DNA of 38,753 nt from Betaproteobacteria bacterium. Lineage in GTDB: Bacteria > Pseudomonadota > Gammaproteobacteria > Burkholderiales > SG8-39. Shown here piece by piece: positions 1 to 8,642 of the stretch. A model generated the notes under the pieces. It was given only the letters and a program-made list of their open reading frames with translations, did not search any database and was not told the origin of the DNA. The translations under genes and the position numbers were made by a program. The DNA lies in contig JANYII010000309.1 in assembly GCA_025358705.1 (NCBI GenBank), positions 1 to 38,753 on the forward strand, read 5' to 3'. Position 1 is the stretch's first letter. Each line of letters begins with the position of its first letter.

Positions 1-1934
1 TGCAGGCCCTCGCCATTCAGCGTGGTGCGTCCCGCTGTCGCGCCAAGCAGGAAACCGCGCGCGCGCTGGTCAGCCGCTGCCCATGCCAGGTCGCCGATGC
101 GCTGCATGCCGAACATCGAATAGAAGATGTAGAACGGCACCGTCACCTGGTTCGAGTGGCTGTACGAAGTCGCGGCGGAGATCCACGAGCACATCGCGCC
201 CGCCTCGTTGATGCCTTCCTCCAGGATCTGCCCCGCCTTGTCCTCGCGGTAGTACATCACCTGGTCCTTGTCGACCGGCTCGTACTTCTGGCCCTCGGGA
301 GCGAAGATGCCGAGCTGCCGGAACATGCCTTCCATGCCGAAGGTGCGCGCCTCATCCGGGACGATCGGCACAATGCGCTTGCCCAGTTCCTTGTCGCGCA
401 CCAGCGCGGTGAGGATCCGCACGAACGCCATCGTGGTTGATATCTCGCGACCCTCGCCCGAGCCCTTCAGCACCTGGTCGAACGCTGACAGCGGCGGCAC
501 GGCGGGCGTGTCCTGCGATTTCTGCCGGCGCTGCGGGAAGAAACCGCCCAATGCCTTGCGGTGCTCCTGCAGGTACTTCATCTCCGGCGAATCCGCCGGC
601 GGCACGTAGAACGGCAGCTTTTCCAGCTGGTCATCGGAAATGGGCACGTTAAAGCGGTCGCGCATCTCGCGGATCGTCGCCACGTCGACCTTTTTCAGCT
701 GGTGCGTCGGATTCTTTGCCTGCCCCTGCTTGCCCAGCCCGTAGCCCTTGATGGTCTTGGCGAGGATCACGGTGGGTTGGCCCTTGTGCTTCACCGCGGC
801 GGCGTACGCCGCGTAAATCTTGTGCGGATCGTGGCCGCCGCGATTCAGGCGCCAGATGTCTTCATCGGTCATGCGCGAGACCATCTCCAGTACCCTGGGG
901 TGCTTGCCGAAGAAGTGCTTCCTCACGAAGGCGCCGTCGTTGGCCTTGAAGTTCTGGTACTCGCCGTCGACGGTGTCCTCCATGATCTTGCGCAGGTGGC
1001 CGTCCTTGTCGCGCGCGAGCAGAGCGTCCCAGTAGCCGCCCCAGATGAGCTTGATCACGTTCCAGCCGGAACCGCGGAACTCGCCTTCGAGCTCCTGGAT
1101 GATCTTGCCGTTGCCGCGCACCGGGCCGTCCAGGCGTTGCAGGTTGCAGTTGACGATGAAGATCAGGTTGTCGAGCTTCTCGCGCGCCGCCATGCCGATC
1201 GCGCCCAGCGACTCGGGCTCGTCCATCTCGCCATCGCCGCAGAACACCCAAACCTTGCGGTTCTCCGTTTGCGCGTGCCCTCTCGCCTGCAGGTATTTGA
1301 GGTAGCGCGCCATGTAGATCGCCTGGATCGGCCCCAAACCCATGGATACCGTGGGGAACTGCCAGTAGTCGGGCATCAGCCATGGATGCGGATAGGAAGA
1401 CACGCCCTTGCCATCGACTTCGCGGCGGAAATCGAGCAGCTGTTCCTCGGTGAAACGGCCTTCCAGCAGGCCGCGCGCGTAGATGCCCGGCGACGAATGT
1501 CCCTGGAAATACACCAGGTCGCCCCCGTGTCCTTCGTGCGGCGCGTTCCAGAAATGGTTTTGCCCGACGCCGAACAGCGTGCCCACCGACGCGAAACTGG
1601 CGATGTGGCCACCCAGCTCGTCGTCGTTCTTGTTCGCGCGCGCCACCATCACCATCGCGTTCCAGCGGCAGAACGACCTGATGCGCTCTTCGAGCGCCGG
1701 GTCTCCCGGCGAACGCTCCTCCATGTGCGCCGGGATGGTGTTGACGTATGGCGTATGCGGACTGTAGGGGAGCGTGACGCCGGAAGTGCGCGCCTTCTCG
1801 GTAAGCTTTTCGATCAGGTAATGCGCGCGCTCGCCGCCTTCGCGCTCGAGCACCGCTTCAAGCGCGTCCAGCCATTCCTGCGTTTCGAGGCTGTCGGGGT
1901 CATTGGCCGCGGGTTGTTGCGGAACGGCGGACAT
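1..1934 (-). CDS. aceE: Pyruvate dehydrogenase E1 component, 3' end outside the window
   Basis: The gene encodes the thiamine-diphosphate-dependent E1 subunit that decarboxylates pyruvate and acetylates the lipoyl groups of E2 in the cytoplasmic pyruvate dehydrogenase complex. The first 644 codons are present; the family is about 890 residues, so the C-terminal transketolase-like part lies outside. Visible hallmarks are the N-terminal ETQEWLDALE segment, the GHIASFAS and GQNHFWN region, and the ThDP/Mg motif starting GDGEMDEPESLG near residue 232 and ending at NCNLQRLDGPVRGN. The ATG at 1934 has a perfect AGGAGG five bases upstream (1940-1945), which settles the start. It is divergent from folD across 68 bases. 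This is the homodimeric E1 type, not the alpha/beta type. The assignment is secure. Confidence 0.96.
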   Translation of the reverse strand, partial: MSAVPQQPAANDPDSLETQEWLDALEAVLEREGGERAHYLIEKLTEKARTSGVTLPYSPHTPYVNTIPAHMEERSPGDPALEERIRSFCRWNAMVMVARANKNDDELGGHIASFASVGTLFGVGQNHFWNAPHEGHGGDLVYFQGHSSPGIYARGLLEGRFTEEQLLDFRREVDGKGVSSYPHPWLMPDYWQFPTVSMGLGPIQAIYMARYLKYLQARGHAQTENRKVWVFCGDGEMDEPESLGAIGMAAREKLDNLIFIVNCNLQRLDGPVRGNGKIIQELEGEFRGSGWNVIKLIWGGYWDALLARDKDGHLRKIMEDTVDGEYQNFKANDGAFVRKHFFGKHPRVLEMVSRMTDEDIWRLNRGGHDPHKIYAAYAAAVKHKGQPTVILAKTIKGYGLGKQGQAKNPTHQLKKVDVATIREMRDRFNVPISDDQLEKLPFYVPPADSPEMKYLQEHRKALGGFFPQRRQKSQDTPAVPPLSAFDQVLKGSGEGREISTTMAFVRILTALVRDKELGKRIVPIVPDEARTFGMEGMFRQLGIFAPEGQKYEPVDKDQVMYYREDKAGQILEEGINEAGAMCSWISAATSYSHSNQVTVPFYIFYSMFGMQRIGDLAWAAADQRARGFLLGATAGRTTLNGEGL

Positions 1935-1989
1935 AGTTTCCTCCTGCGTAATCTCTTGTAGAGAGCAATCGGATCTTGAAACGGGGTGA

Positions 1990-1997
1990 TTTATAGT
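1990..1997. promoter_or_regulatory. Overlapping -10-like elements of the aceE/folD divergent pair
   Basis: In the 68-base gap, the plus strand reads TATAGT at 1992-1997 and the minus strand reads TATAAA at 1995-1990, so two -10-like hexamers share the same bases. The plus element ends five bases before the folD ATG, with no Shine-Dalgarno sequence between, which would make the folD message leaderless. The minus element would give aceE a leader of about 50 bases carrying its AGGAGG. No good -35 hexamer is seen on either side, so this is a motif-level prediction. Confidence 0.35.
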
Positions 1998-2002
1998 ATG
2001 CC

Positions 2003-2854
2003 ATGGCCGCCACGATCATCGACGGAAAATCGCTTGCCGCAGCGACGCGCGCGTCACTGAAAAGCCGGGTCGATGCGCTTGCGGCCCGCGGCCTGCGCCC
2101 CGGGCTAGCCGCGATACTTGCCGGGGCCGACCCGGCTTCGCGCGTTTACGTGCGAAACAAGGTGCTCGCTTGCGAGGAAACCGGCGTCCGTTTCGAAGTC
2201 CACGAATTTCCGCAAGACGTTTCCGAGGCCATGCTCCTGGAACGGCTCGCGCAGTTGAACGCCGATCCGCAGGTGCATGGAATCCTGGTGCAGCTGCCGC
2301 TGCCGCGCCAGCTCGCGGCGGACCGGGTGCTGGCCGCAGTGTCACCCGCGAAAGATGTCGACGGCTTTCACGCCGCGAATCTCGGCGCGCTGCTGCAGGG
2401 GCGCCCGGGATTCGTCCCCGGAACACCTGCCGGCGTGATGCGGTTGTTGGAGCACGCCGGCGTGGCGCTGGCCGGCAAGCACGCCGTGATCGTCGGCCGC
2501 TCGACCATCGTCGGCAAACCGCTCGCGCTGCTACTCTTGCAAAAAGACGCTACCGTCACCATCTGCCATTCGAAGACACGCGATCTTGGGGCGACCACGC
2601 GGCAGGCCGATATCCTGGTCGCCGCGGTGGGACAGGCGAAACTCATCACTGCGGACATGGTCAAACCGGGGGCCTGCGTTGTCGATGTCGGGGTCAACCG
2701 GTTGCCGGACGGCAAGCTTGCCGGCGACGTGGATTTTGCAGCGGTAAAAGAAATTGCAGGGAACATCACCCCGGTCCCGGGCGGCGTCGGCCCGATGACC
2801 GTCGCCATGTTGATCGTGAATACTGTGCGTGCTGCGGAGCTGTCGATTGAATAA
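2003..2854 (+). CDS. folD: Bifunctional methylenetetrahydrofolate dehydrogenase/cyclohydrolase FolD
   Basis: FolD interconverts 5,10-methylene-, 5,10-methenyl- and 10-formyl-tetrahydrofolate with NADP in cytoplasmic one-carbon metabolism. The 283 residues match the usual family length. The catalytic YVRNK (Tyr49, Lys53) follows the IIDGK N-terminus. The signatures [21 protein letters not shown] (Rossmann loop) and [12 protein letters not shown] near the C-terminus are all intact. No Shine-Dalgarno sequence precedes the ATG, and a -10-like TATAGT lies just upstream, so translation may be leaderless. An ATG at 1998 is out of frame. The stop codon overlaps the start of prlC, which suggests translational coupling. 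Confidence 0.97.
   Translation: MAATIIDGKSLAAATRASLKSRVDALAARGLRPGLAAILAGADPASRVYVRNKVLACEETGVRFEVHEFPQDVSEAMLLERLAQLNADPQVHGILVQLPLPRQLAADRVLAAVSPAKDVDGFHAANLGALLQGRPGFVPGTPAGVMRLLEHAGVALAGKHAVIVGRSTIVGKPLALLLLQKDATVTICHSKTRDLGATTRQADILVAAVGQAKLITADMVKPGACVVDVGVNRLPDGKLAGDVDFAAVKEIAGNITPVPGGVGPMTVAMLIVNTVRAAELSIE
2836..2839 (+). promoter_or_regulatory. Shine-Dalgarno GGAG deciding a TTG start for prlC
   Basis: GGAG sits inside the folD 3' end, seven bases before the TTG at 2847. It supports TTG rather than the in-frame GTG at 2829, and the TTG start gives the family N-terminus (M)[13 protein letters not shown]. Confidence 0.5.
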
Positions 2855-4892
2855 TCCTCTATTAGATTTTTCCGGCCTGCCGCGCTTCGCGGATATCAAA
2901 CCCGAGCACGTCGCGCCGGCGATGGATCAGCTCCTGGCCGACGCGCGCGCGGCGATGCGCCGGGCCGAGGAAGCGCCGGCGACGTGGGAACAATTCGTGC
3001 GGCCGCTGGAAGACGCGACCGAGCGGCTGTCGCGCGCGTGGGGACAGGTCGAACACCTGCACGCGGTGCTCGACAGCCCGCCGCTACGCGAGGCCTACAA
3101 CGCCTGCCTGCCGAAAATCACCCAGTTCTGGACCGAACTGGGCCAGAACCAGCAGCTGTTCGAGAAGTACCGCACGCTGAAAGCTTCTCCCGGATTCGTG
3201 CAATTCCCGCCCGCGCGCAGGAAGCTGGTGGAGAACGCGCTGCGTGATTTCCGCCTGGGCGGGGCGGAACTGCCCGCCCAGGTGAAGCCGCGCTACGCGG
3301 CGATCCAGGAAGAACTTGCTTCGCTGTCGGCGAAATTCTCCGAGAACGTGCTGGATGCGACCAACGCGTATTCGATCGTGATCGAGGACGAGAAGCGGCT
3401 GGCCGGAATCCCCGCGGACGATCTGCAGGCCGCGAGGGAAGCCGCCGGGAAAGACGGCAGGAAGGGTTGGAAATTCAATCTGCAGATGCCCTCCTACTTC
3501 CCGGTGATGCAATACGCGGAAGACCGGGCGCTGCGCGAGGCGCTCTACCGCGCGAGCGCGACGCGGGCGTCCGAATTCGGCAAGGCCGAGTGGGACAACA
3601 CGCCGCTTATCGAACGCATCCTCAAGCTGCGCAAGGAGGACGCGACGCTGCTCGGCTACCCAAATTTCGCCCAGGTGTCGCTCGAACCGAAGATGGCGCG
3701 GACGCCGAAGGAGGTCATCGAATTCCTGCGCGACCTGGCGGGCCGCGCCCGGCCTTTCGCCGAACACGACCTGGAAGAACTGCACGGCTTCGCGAGGGAG
3801 GAGCTCGGCCTCGAAAAACTCGAATCCTGGGACATTGCGTACGCCTCGGAGAAGCTGCGCGCGAAGCGCTATGCGTTCTCGGACCAGGAAGTGAAGCAGT
3901 ATTTTCCTGAAGACCAGGTCGTGCCGGGCATGTTCAAACTGGTCGAGACGATCTACGGCATCCACATTGCCGAATCCAAGGCACCGCTGTGGCATGGCGA
4001 CGTGCGCTTCTTCGACATCCGCAATGCCGGCGGCGAACTGATCGGCCGCTTCTACGTTGATTTGTACTCGCGCGACACCAAGCGTGGCGGCGCCTGGATG
4101 GACGGTGCAATCTCGCGGCGCCGGCTGGAAAGCGGGATCCAGGTTCCGGTCGCATACCTGAACTGCAATTTCTCGGGCCCTGTCGGCGGCAAGCCCGCGC
4201 TCTTTACGCACGATGACGTGATCACCCTGTTCCACGAATTCGGCCATGGCCTGCACCACCTGCTGACGCGCGTCGAGGACCTCGGCGTCGCCGGCATCAA
4301 CGGCGTCGAGTGGGACGCGGTCGAGCTGCCGAGCCAGTTCATGGAAAACTTCTGCTGGGAATGGGAAGTGCTTAAGCACATGACCCGCCACGTCGACTCG
4401 GGAAGAGCGCTGCCGCGCGCGCTTTACGACAAGATGCTCGCGGCGAAGAATTTCCAGTCTGGCCTGGGCACGCTGCGCCAGATTGAATTCGCGCTGTTCG
4501 ACATGCGGCTGCACTCTGAGTTCGACCCGGAGTCCGGCCGTGCTGCGCAGGCCGGAAGCGCGGTGCTTGGTCTGCTCGCCGAGGTGCGGCGCGAGGTCGC
4601 GGTGCTGGTGCCGCCCGCCTGGAACCGCTTCCCGAACAGCTTTTCCCACATCTTTGCCGGCGGCTATGCCGCGGGCTACTACAGCTACAAATGGGCCGAA
4701 GTGCTCTCGGCGGACGCGTACAGCCTGTTCGAGGAAATGGGCGTGCTCGATCCGGAGGCGGGGCGCAAATTCCGCGACGAAATCCTCGCCGTTGGCGGCA
4801 GCCGTCCGGCGGCGGATTCGTTCCGTGCCTTCCGCGGACGCGAGCCGCGCGTCGATGCCCTGCTCAGGCACAGTGGTATGATTCCCGCATGA
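2847..4892 (+). CDS. prlC: Oligopeptidase A, M3 family zinc metallopeptidase
   Basis: A cytoplasmic zinc endopeptidase of the thimet/M3 family that degrades short peptides and cleaved signal peptides. The 681 residues are the usual OpdA/PrlC length. The zinc motif HEFGH is at residues 463-467 (His463, Glu464, His467), and the third ligand is expected in the following [12 protein letters not shown] segment. I place the start at TTG 2847 because the protein then begins [13 protein letters not shown], as in homologues, and GGAG precedes it; a GTG at 2829 is the alternative. The start overlaps the folD stop by 8 bases, and the stop overlaps the next gene by 4 bases (ATGA), so folD, prlC and the downstream gene are probably one translationally coupled unit. 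Confidence 0.95.
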   Translation: MNNPLLDFSGLPRFADIKPEHVAPAMDQLLADARAAMRRAEEAPATWEQFVRPLEDATERLSRAWGQVEHLHAVLDSPPLREAYNACLPKITQFWTELGQNQQLFEKYRTLKASPGFVQFPPARRKLVENALRDFRLGGAELPAQVKPRYAAIQEELASLSAKFSENVLDATNAYSIVIEDEKRLAGIPADDLQAAREAAGKDGRKGWKFNLQMPSYFPVMQYAEDRALREALYRASATRASEFGKAEWDNTPLIERILKLRKEDATLLGYPNFAQVSLEPKMARTPKEVIEFLRDLAGRARPFAEHDLEELHGFAREELGLEKLESWDIAYASEKLRAKRYAFSDQEVKQYFPEDQVVPGMFKLVETIYGIHIAESKAPLWHGDVRFFDIRNAGGELIGRFYVDLYSRDTKRGGAWMDGAISRRRLESGIQVPVAYLNCNFSGPVGGKPALFTHDDVITLFHEFGHGLHHLLTRVEDLGVAGINGVEWDAVELPSQFMENFCWEWEVLKHMTRHVDSGRALPRALYDKMLAAKNFQSGLGTLRQIEFALFDMRLHSEFDPESGRAAQAGSAVLGLLAEVRREVAVLVPPAWNRFPNSFSHIFAGGYAAGYYSYKWAEVLSADAYSLFEEMGVLDPEAGRKFRDEILAVGGSRPAADSFRAFRGREPRVDALLRHSGMIPA

Positions 4893-5593
4893 TTTCGCGG
4901 GCTTTTCTGCTCGTACTGCTTGCCGCCGCCGCGACCTCTTCCGGTCTGGCGCAGGCGCAGCAGTACCGCTGGACCGATGCCAAGGGGCGAGTCCAGCTGA
5001 CCGACACGCCACCGCCCGCCTCGGCCAAGAATGTAAGGCGGATCGAGAGCAGCACGGTGCAGCCCGAGGCGGCGCCGCTGCCATTCGAGATCGCACGGCT
5101 ACAGAAGGATTTCCCGGTCACGCTCTACACCACGCCGAGCTGCAAGGATCTCTGCGAGCAGGCGCGCGCTGTCCTGAACCGGCGCAGCGTGCCGTTCAGC
5201 GAGTTCCAGGTCTGGAACGAGAAGACGCAGCAAGAACTGAAAAACGCCACCGGCTCCAACCAGCTCCCGGTGCTGATGGTCGGGCGCTCGTCGCTGCGCG
5301 GATTCGACCAGGGCCAGTTCGAAAAAATGCTGGATTCCGTGGGATACCCGGCGGCCGGCGCTTATCCCGCGCGCAATCAGGCCGCGCCCGCACTGCCCGA
5401 AGGCTATACCGGGCCCGAAGCCGCGACGGCGAAATCGGGGGCAACGAAGGCCGCGCCGGCAGCCAAAGCCGGACCCTATGACGCGAGCGGCCTCACCGGC
5501 CCGGCGCCCAAGCCCGGACAATACGACGCGAGCGGCCTTACCGGGCCGCCCCCGAAGCCCGGACAGTACGGCGTTCCCGGCGAAAAAAAATAG
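4889..5593 (+). CDS. Secreted DUF4124 and glutaredoxin-like protein with C-terminal repeats
   Basis: A 234-residue exported protein. Residues 1-24 form a signal peptide (hydrophobic FLLVLLAAAA, then an Ala-rich AQAQ cleavage region). A DUF4124 segment follows (QQYRWTDAKGRVQLTDTPP). Residues about 75-150 form a glutaredoxin-like fold beginning VTLYTTPSCKDLC and including the cis-proline-type segment NQLPVLMVG. The redox pair is spaced C-x3-C, not the normal C-x2-C. The tail is Pro/Ala/Gly-rich, with two copies of a 15-residue unit containing YDASGLTGP and the start of a third. The ATG overlaps the prlC stop (ATGA). A periplasmic thiol or disulfide role is inferred. The run of eight A residues just before the stop (5583-5590) is normal coding sequence for EKK. 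Confidence 0.8.
   Translation: MISRAFLLVLLAAAATSSGLAQAQQYRWTDAKGRVQLTDTPPPASAKNVRRIESSTVQPEAAPLPFEIARLQKDFPVTLYTTPSCKDLCEQARAVLNRRSVPFSEFQVWNEKTQQELKNATGSNQLPVLMVGRSSLRGFDQGQFEKMLDSVGYPAAGAYPARNQAAPALPEGYTGPEAATAKSGATKAAPAAKAGPYDASGLTGPAPKPGQYDASGLTGPPPKPGQYGVPGEKK
5471..5572 (+). repeat. 45-bp tandem repeat coding for a GxYDASGLTGPxPKP tail
   Basis: Two adjacent 45-base units (5471-5515 and 5516-5560) differ at only a few positions, mostly synonymous, and are followed by 12 bases of a third unit (GQYG). They encode a flexible Pro/Gly-rich C-terminal tail of the glutaredoxin-like protein. Confidence 0.85.
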
Positions 5594-5608
5594 CCTTGCT
5601 GTCGCAGG

Positions 5609-6373
5609 ATGAAACTTGCGACGTGGAACGTCAATTCGCTCAAGGTTCGCCTGCCGCATCTTACGGATTGGCTCGCGCAGGCGCAGCCCGACATTGTCTG
5701 CCTGCAGGAACTGAAGCTCGAAGACGTGAAATTTCCGCGCGCCGAACTGGAGGCAGCAGGCTACCAGTCCGCGTTCTCCGGCCAGAAAACCTACAACGGC
5801 GTGGCGATACTTTCGCGCTCGCCGCTGCTCGAGGTGAGCACGGGAATTCCCGGCTTCCAGGATGAGCAAAAGCGCGTCATCGCGGCTACGGCAGGCGGCG
5901 TTCGCGTAATCGGCGTCTACTGCCCGAACGGGCAGGCAGTGGGTTCGGACAAATATGCATACAAATTAAGCTGGTTCGCGGCGCTCAAGGACTATCTCGC
6001 CGGCGAGGTGCGGCGCTATGCCCAAGTCGTGGTTGCGGGAGACTTCAACGTCGCGCCGGAAGACCGGGATGTGCACGACCCGAAGGCCTGGGAAGGCCAG
6101 ATCCTCGTCTCGGAGCCGGAGCGCTCGGCGTGGCGCGCGCTACTCGGCGTCGGCCTGAGCGATACCTTCCGCCTCTTCGAGCAGGCGGAAAAAACCTATT
6201 CCTGGTGGGATTACCGGATGCTCGGCTTCCGGCGCAACGCGGGCCTCCGCATAGACCACGTCCTCGCCTCGGCTGAACTGGCGCGGCGCTGTACCGCGAG
6301 CACGATCGACAAGGCCCCGCGCAAGCTCGAGCGGCCTTCGGACCACGCGCCGGCGGTTGCTGAATTCTCCTAG
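5609..6373 (+). CDS. xthA: Exodeoxyribonuclease III
   Basis: A cytoplasmic Mg-dependent AP endonuclease and 3'-5' exonuclease of base excision repair (endonuclease/exonuclease/phosphatase fold). The 254 residues carry the whole active site in order: MKLATWNVNSLK (Asn7 metal region), CLQELKLED (catalytic Glu), VVAGDFNVAPEDRDVHDP, the RIDHVLAS segment, and the C-terminal SDHAPAVAEF with the catalytic Asp-His. The gene lies 15 bases after the DUF4124/glutaredoxin gene on the same strand and could be the last gene of the folD-prlC run. Only a weak AGG precedes the ATG. Its stop codon lies in a hairpin shared with the convergent gene. Confidence 0.96.
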   Translation: MKLATWNVNSLKVRLPHLTDWLAQAQPDIVCLQELKLEDVKFPRAELEAAGYQSAFSGQKTYNGVAILSRSPLLEVSTGIPGFQDEQKRVIAATAGGVRVIGVYCPNGQAVGSDKYAYKLSWFAALKDYLAGEVRRYAQVVVAGDFNVAPEDRDVHDPKAWEGQILVSEPERSAWRALLGVGLSDTFRLFEQAEKTYSWWDYRMLGFRRNAGLRIDHVLASAELARRCTASTIDKAPRKLERPSDHAPAVAEFS

Positions 6374-6401
6374 CGACGCGCTTCCCCGGCTAGCGCGTCG
6401 C
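6373..6401. terminator. Hairpin spanning both convergent stop codons
   Basis: A perfect 9-bp stem (GCGACGCGC at 6373-6381 with GCGCGTCGC at 6393-6401) has an 11-base loop. The TAG of xthA enters the left arm, and the TAG of the facing small gene (6390-6392) lies in the loop. No T-tract follows on either strand, so it may act as a bidirectional transcription barrier or mRNA end protector rather than a classic intrinsic terminator. Confidence 0.45.
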
Positions 6402-6800
6402 GGGCAGGGAAACGCTGTATGAAAGTGCCAGCTTGAGCTGATCTCCGGTCTGCGCAGCCAGCACAGGGGCTTGCGATGTCCTTTGATCGGGGAGAGCTGC
6501 AGTCTGCGTTGGATTCCATGCCAGACCGATGGTCGCTGCGCAAAGCATCAGTGCGAATGCGCCGACGCCCGCGTAGCGCGCCGCGCGCTTGTGCCTCACC
6601 ACCGTTTCCAGGCGGGCACGTGCGTCAATGCCTCTGGATATTTCCACCTTGAGCCCATCTTCGGCCGCTGCCTTCAATTCACGTTCGAGTTTTTCCGCGC
6701 GCTTCGCAGCGAGCAGCCGCATTCTCTGGATGTTCACCCGTGCAAGGCGTGCTGCGTGCACCTGGCGGGCCATCTCTTCTGACTGAGCGTTCATGTTCAT
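6390..6800 (-). CDS. Small coiled-coil membrane protein of unknown function
   Basis: I do not recognise this 136-residue protein. Residues 1-70 are strongly charged and helical (many Arg, Lys, Glu and Ala), compatible with a cytoplasmic coiled coil. Residues about 76-95 (YAGVGAFALMLCAATIGLAW) form one membrane segment, and a 40-residue polar tail would follow outside. Two candidate starts exist (ATG 6800 and ATG 6794); neither has a strong Shine-Dalgarno sequence. The gene is convergent to xthA and lies downstream of the aceB terminator, so it needs its own promoter. The composition and the shared hairpin at its stop suggest a real gene. Function cannot be inferred. Confidence 0.55.
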   Translation of the reverse strand: MNMNAQSEEMARQVHAARLARVNIQRMRLLAAKRAEKLERELKAAAEDGLKVEISRGIDARARLETVVRHKRAARYAGVGAFALMLCAATIGLAWNPTQTAALPDQRTSQAPVLAAQTGDQLKLALSYSVSLPATR

Positions 6801-6877
6801 CCCGGTAGCGTAGAGCGCGCATTGTCGCGCCGTGCTGCGCCGCGGGATGCAGGCAGATCGCCCCGGGGAGTGTAGGG

Positions 6878-6900
6878 AAAAACTAGCGCCCGGTGCTAGT
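6878..6900 (-). terminator. Intrinsic terminator of aceB
   Basis: On the minus strand an ACTAGC/GCTAGT stem, extendable inward by one G-T and one C-G pair, is followed directly by TTTTT (6882-6878). The stop codon of aceB is part of the stem. Confidence 0.75.
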
Positions 6901-8494
6901 CGATCTGGGCGTACGCCGGGAGCGTAAGGAATTCGACGTAGTCGCCTGTGGTGATCTGCTCAAAAAGCCGGGCGCCCGCTTCGTACTTGCCCGCCTTCCA
7001 GGCGTCTTCACCGAGGTGGGTCCTGACTTTCGGCAATTCCTCGGCAAGCAGTTTGCGGAACAGGTCGGCGCTCACCTTGCGGCCGTCGTCCAGCTTGCCC
7101 TTCTCCGAGCGTATCCACTGCCAGATCTGCGAGCGCGAGATTTCGGCGGTGGCCGCATCTTCCATGAGATTGAATACCGGTACGCAGCCGTTGCCCGCGA
7201 GCCAGGCGCCCAGGTACTGGATTCCCACCGAAATATTGTTGCGCAGTCCTGCTTCGGTGATCGGCGCCTCCGGCTTGAAGTCCAGCAAATCCGCCGCGCC
7301 GTAATTCACGTCGGGACGCTGGCGGCCGTACTGGTTCGGCTGCGGCATGTGCTTGTCGAAGATTTCCTTGGCGATCGGCACCAGCGCCGGATGCGCGACC
7401 CAGGTGCCATCGCAGCCATCGGTCACTTCGCGCAGTTTGTCCTGGCGCACTTTTTCCATCGCCGCCGCGTTCGCTACCGGGTCGTTCTTGATCGGGATTT
7501 GCGCCGCCATGCCGCCCATTGCGGGCGCGCCGCGACGATGGCAGGTCTTGACCAGCGTGAGAGCGTAAGAGCGCATGAAGGGCGAAGTCATCGTCACCTG
7601 CGAGCGATCCGCCAGGCAGAAATTTTCATTCGAGCGGAATTTCTTGATGCAGGAAAAAATGTAGTCCCAGCGGCCGATGTTGAGGCCTGCGGAATGGTCC
7701 TTCAGTTCCCACAGGAATTCGTCCATCTCGAAGGCCGCGACCACGGTCTCGATGAGACAGGTCGCCTTGATGCTGCCTTTTGGAATGCCGAGGCTCTCCT
7801 GCGCCAGAAGGAAGACGTCGTTCCAGAGACGCGCTTCCAGATGAGATTCCATCTTTGGCAGGTAGAAATAAGGCCCTGAGCCGCGCGCGAGCAGTTCCTT
7901 CGCGTTGTGGAAGAACAGCAAAGCGAAATCGAACAGGCCAGCGGAGACGGGCTTGCCATCCACGGTGACGTGCTTTTCGTCGAGATGCCAGCCGCGCGGC
8001 CGCGGAATCACTACCGCGGTCTTTTCGTTCAGGCTGTATTGCTTGCCATTCTGATCCAGGGAGATGTTGCGGCGCACCGCGTCGCGGATGTTGATCTGCC
8101 CGTCGATCATGTTGAACCAGGTCGGGCAATTGGCGTCCTCGAAGTCCGCCATGAAAGTGGAAGCGCCGCAGTTGAGCGCGTTGATCACCATCTTGCGATC
8201 GGTCGGGCCGGTGATCTCGACACGGCGGTCGAGCATGTCCTTCGGCTGCGGCGAAATGGTCCAGTTGGCGTCGCGGATGCTTTTCGTCTCCGGCAGGAAG
8301 TCGGGCAGCTTGCCGGCATCGAATTCCTTTTGCCGCGCGGCGCGGCGCGCGAGCAGTTCCTGGCGGCGCGCTTCAAAATTCCGGTGCAACTTCGCGACAA
8401 ACGCGAGCGCTTCGGGCGTCAGGATCCGGGCAAATTCCTGGGAAATCGGAGCGGACGCGTGAAGGCCAGCAGGAAACGGATTGGATCTGTCCAC
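6896..8494 (-). CDS. aceB: Malate synthase A
   Basis: Malate synthase condenses glyoxylate with acetyl-CoA to malate and CoA in the glyoxylate cycle. The 532 residues match the A-type length (E. coli AceB is 533). Family signatures are present: FMADFEDANCPTW, the VIPRPRGWHL segment with the catalytic Arg, FFHNAKELL, and the DGTWVAHPALV region. The start is GTG at 8494, giving (M)DRSNPFPAG; no strong Shine-Dalgarno sequence is visible. No isocitrate lyase gene is present in the window, so the glyoxylate cycle partner must be elsewhere. The gene is divergent from a ketopantoate-reductase-like gene across 148 bases and has its own terminator. Confidence 0.96.
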   Translation of the reverse strand: MDRSNPFPAGLHASAPISQEFARILTPEALAFVAKLHRNFEARRQELLARRAARQKEFDAGKLPDFLPETKSIRDANWTISPQPKDMLDRRVEITGPTDRKMVINALNCGASTFMADFEDANCPTWFNMIDGQINIRDAVRRNISLDQNGKQYSLNEKTAVVIPRPRGWHLDEKHVTVDGKPVSAGLFDFALLFFHNAKELLARGSGPYFYLPKMESHLEARLWNDVFLLAQESLGIPKGSIKATCLIETVVAAFEMDEFLWELKDHSAGLNIGRWDYIFSCIKKFRSNENFCLADRSQVTMTSPFMRSYALTLVKTCHRRGAPAMGGMAAQIPIKNDPVANAAAMEKVRQDKLREVTDGCDGTWVAHPALVPIAKEIFDKHMPQPNQYGRQRPDVNYGAADLLDFKPEAPITEAGLRNNISVGIQYLGAWLAGNGCVPVFNLMEDAATAEISRSQIWQWIRSEKGKLDDGRKVSADLFRKLLAEELPKVRTHLGEDAWKAGKYEAGARLFEQITTGDYVEFLTLPAYAQID

Positions 8495-8547
8495 GGCGCG
8501 AAAAACTCTGTTGACGGAAGAGGGAGAATTCTACGTATCGCGATGAC

Positions 8548-8577
8548 GCGCCGCAACATGAGATGATGCTGCGGCGC
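8548..8577. repeat. Inverted repeat in the aceB/KPR-like divergent gap
   Basis: A perfect 8-base inverted repeat (GCGCCGCA at 8548-8555 and TGCGGCGC at 8570-8577) has a 14-base centre that itself contains CAT..ATG symmetry. It lies midway between the two divergent starts. It could be an operator or a hairpin; no known consensus is recognised. The rest of the 148-base gap shows no clear promoter hexamers. Confidence 0.4.
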
Positions 8578-8642
8578 CGGTTGCGGTCAAAAAGCACCGG
8601 GAGTACGCTGCCCTCCCACAGTGCGGGGCTGAATTTCACATT

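Noticed and set aside
561-1961. Long plus-strand open frame (466 codons) opposite aceE
   Set aside because: It is antisense to clearly conserved aceE; its product is rich in Arg, His and Val with no recognisable domain, as expected for a shadow frame in GC-rich DNA.
3084-5096. Minus-strand open frame of 670 codons opposite prlC
   Set aside because: It is antisense to conserved prlC and the DUF4124 gene, shows no domain, and has shadow-type composition.
5583-5590. Run of eight A as a programmed frameshift
   Set aside because: It encodes the terminal Lys residues immediately before the stop, and no alternative frame with conserved sequence follows.
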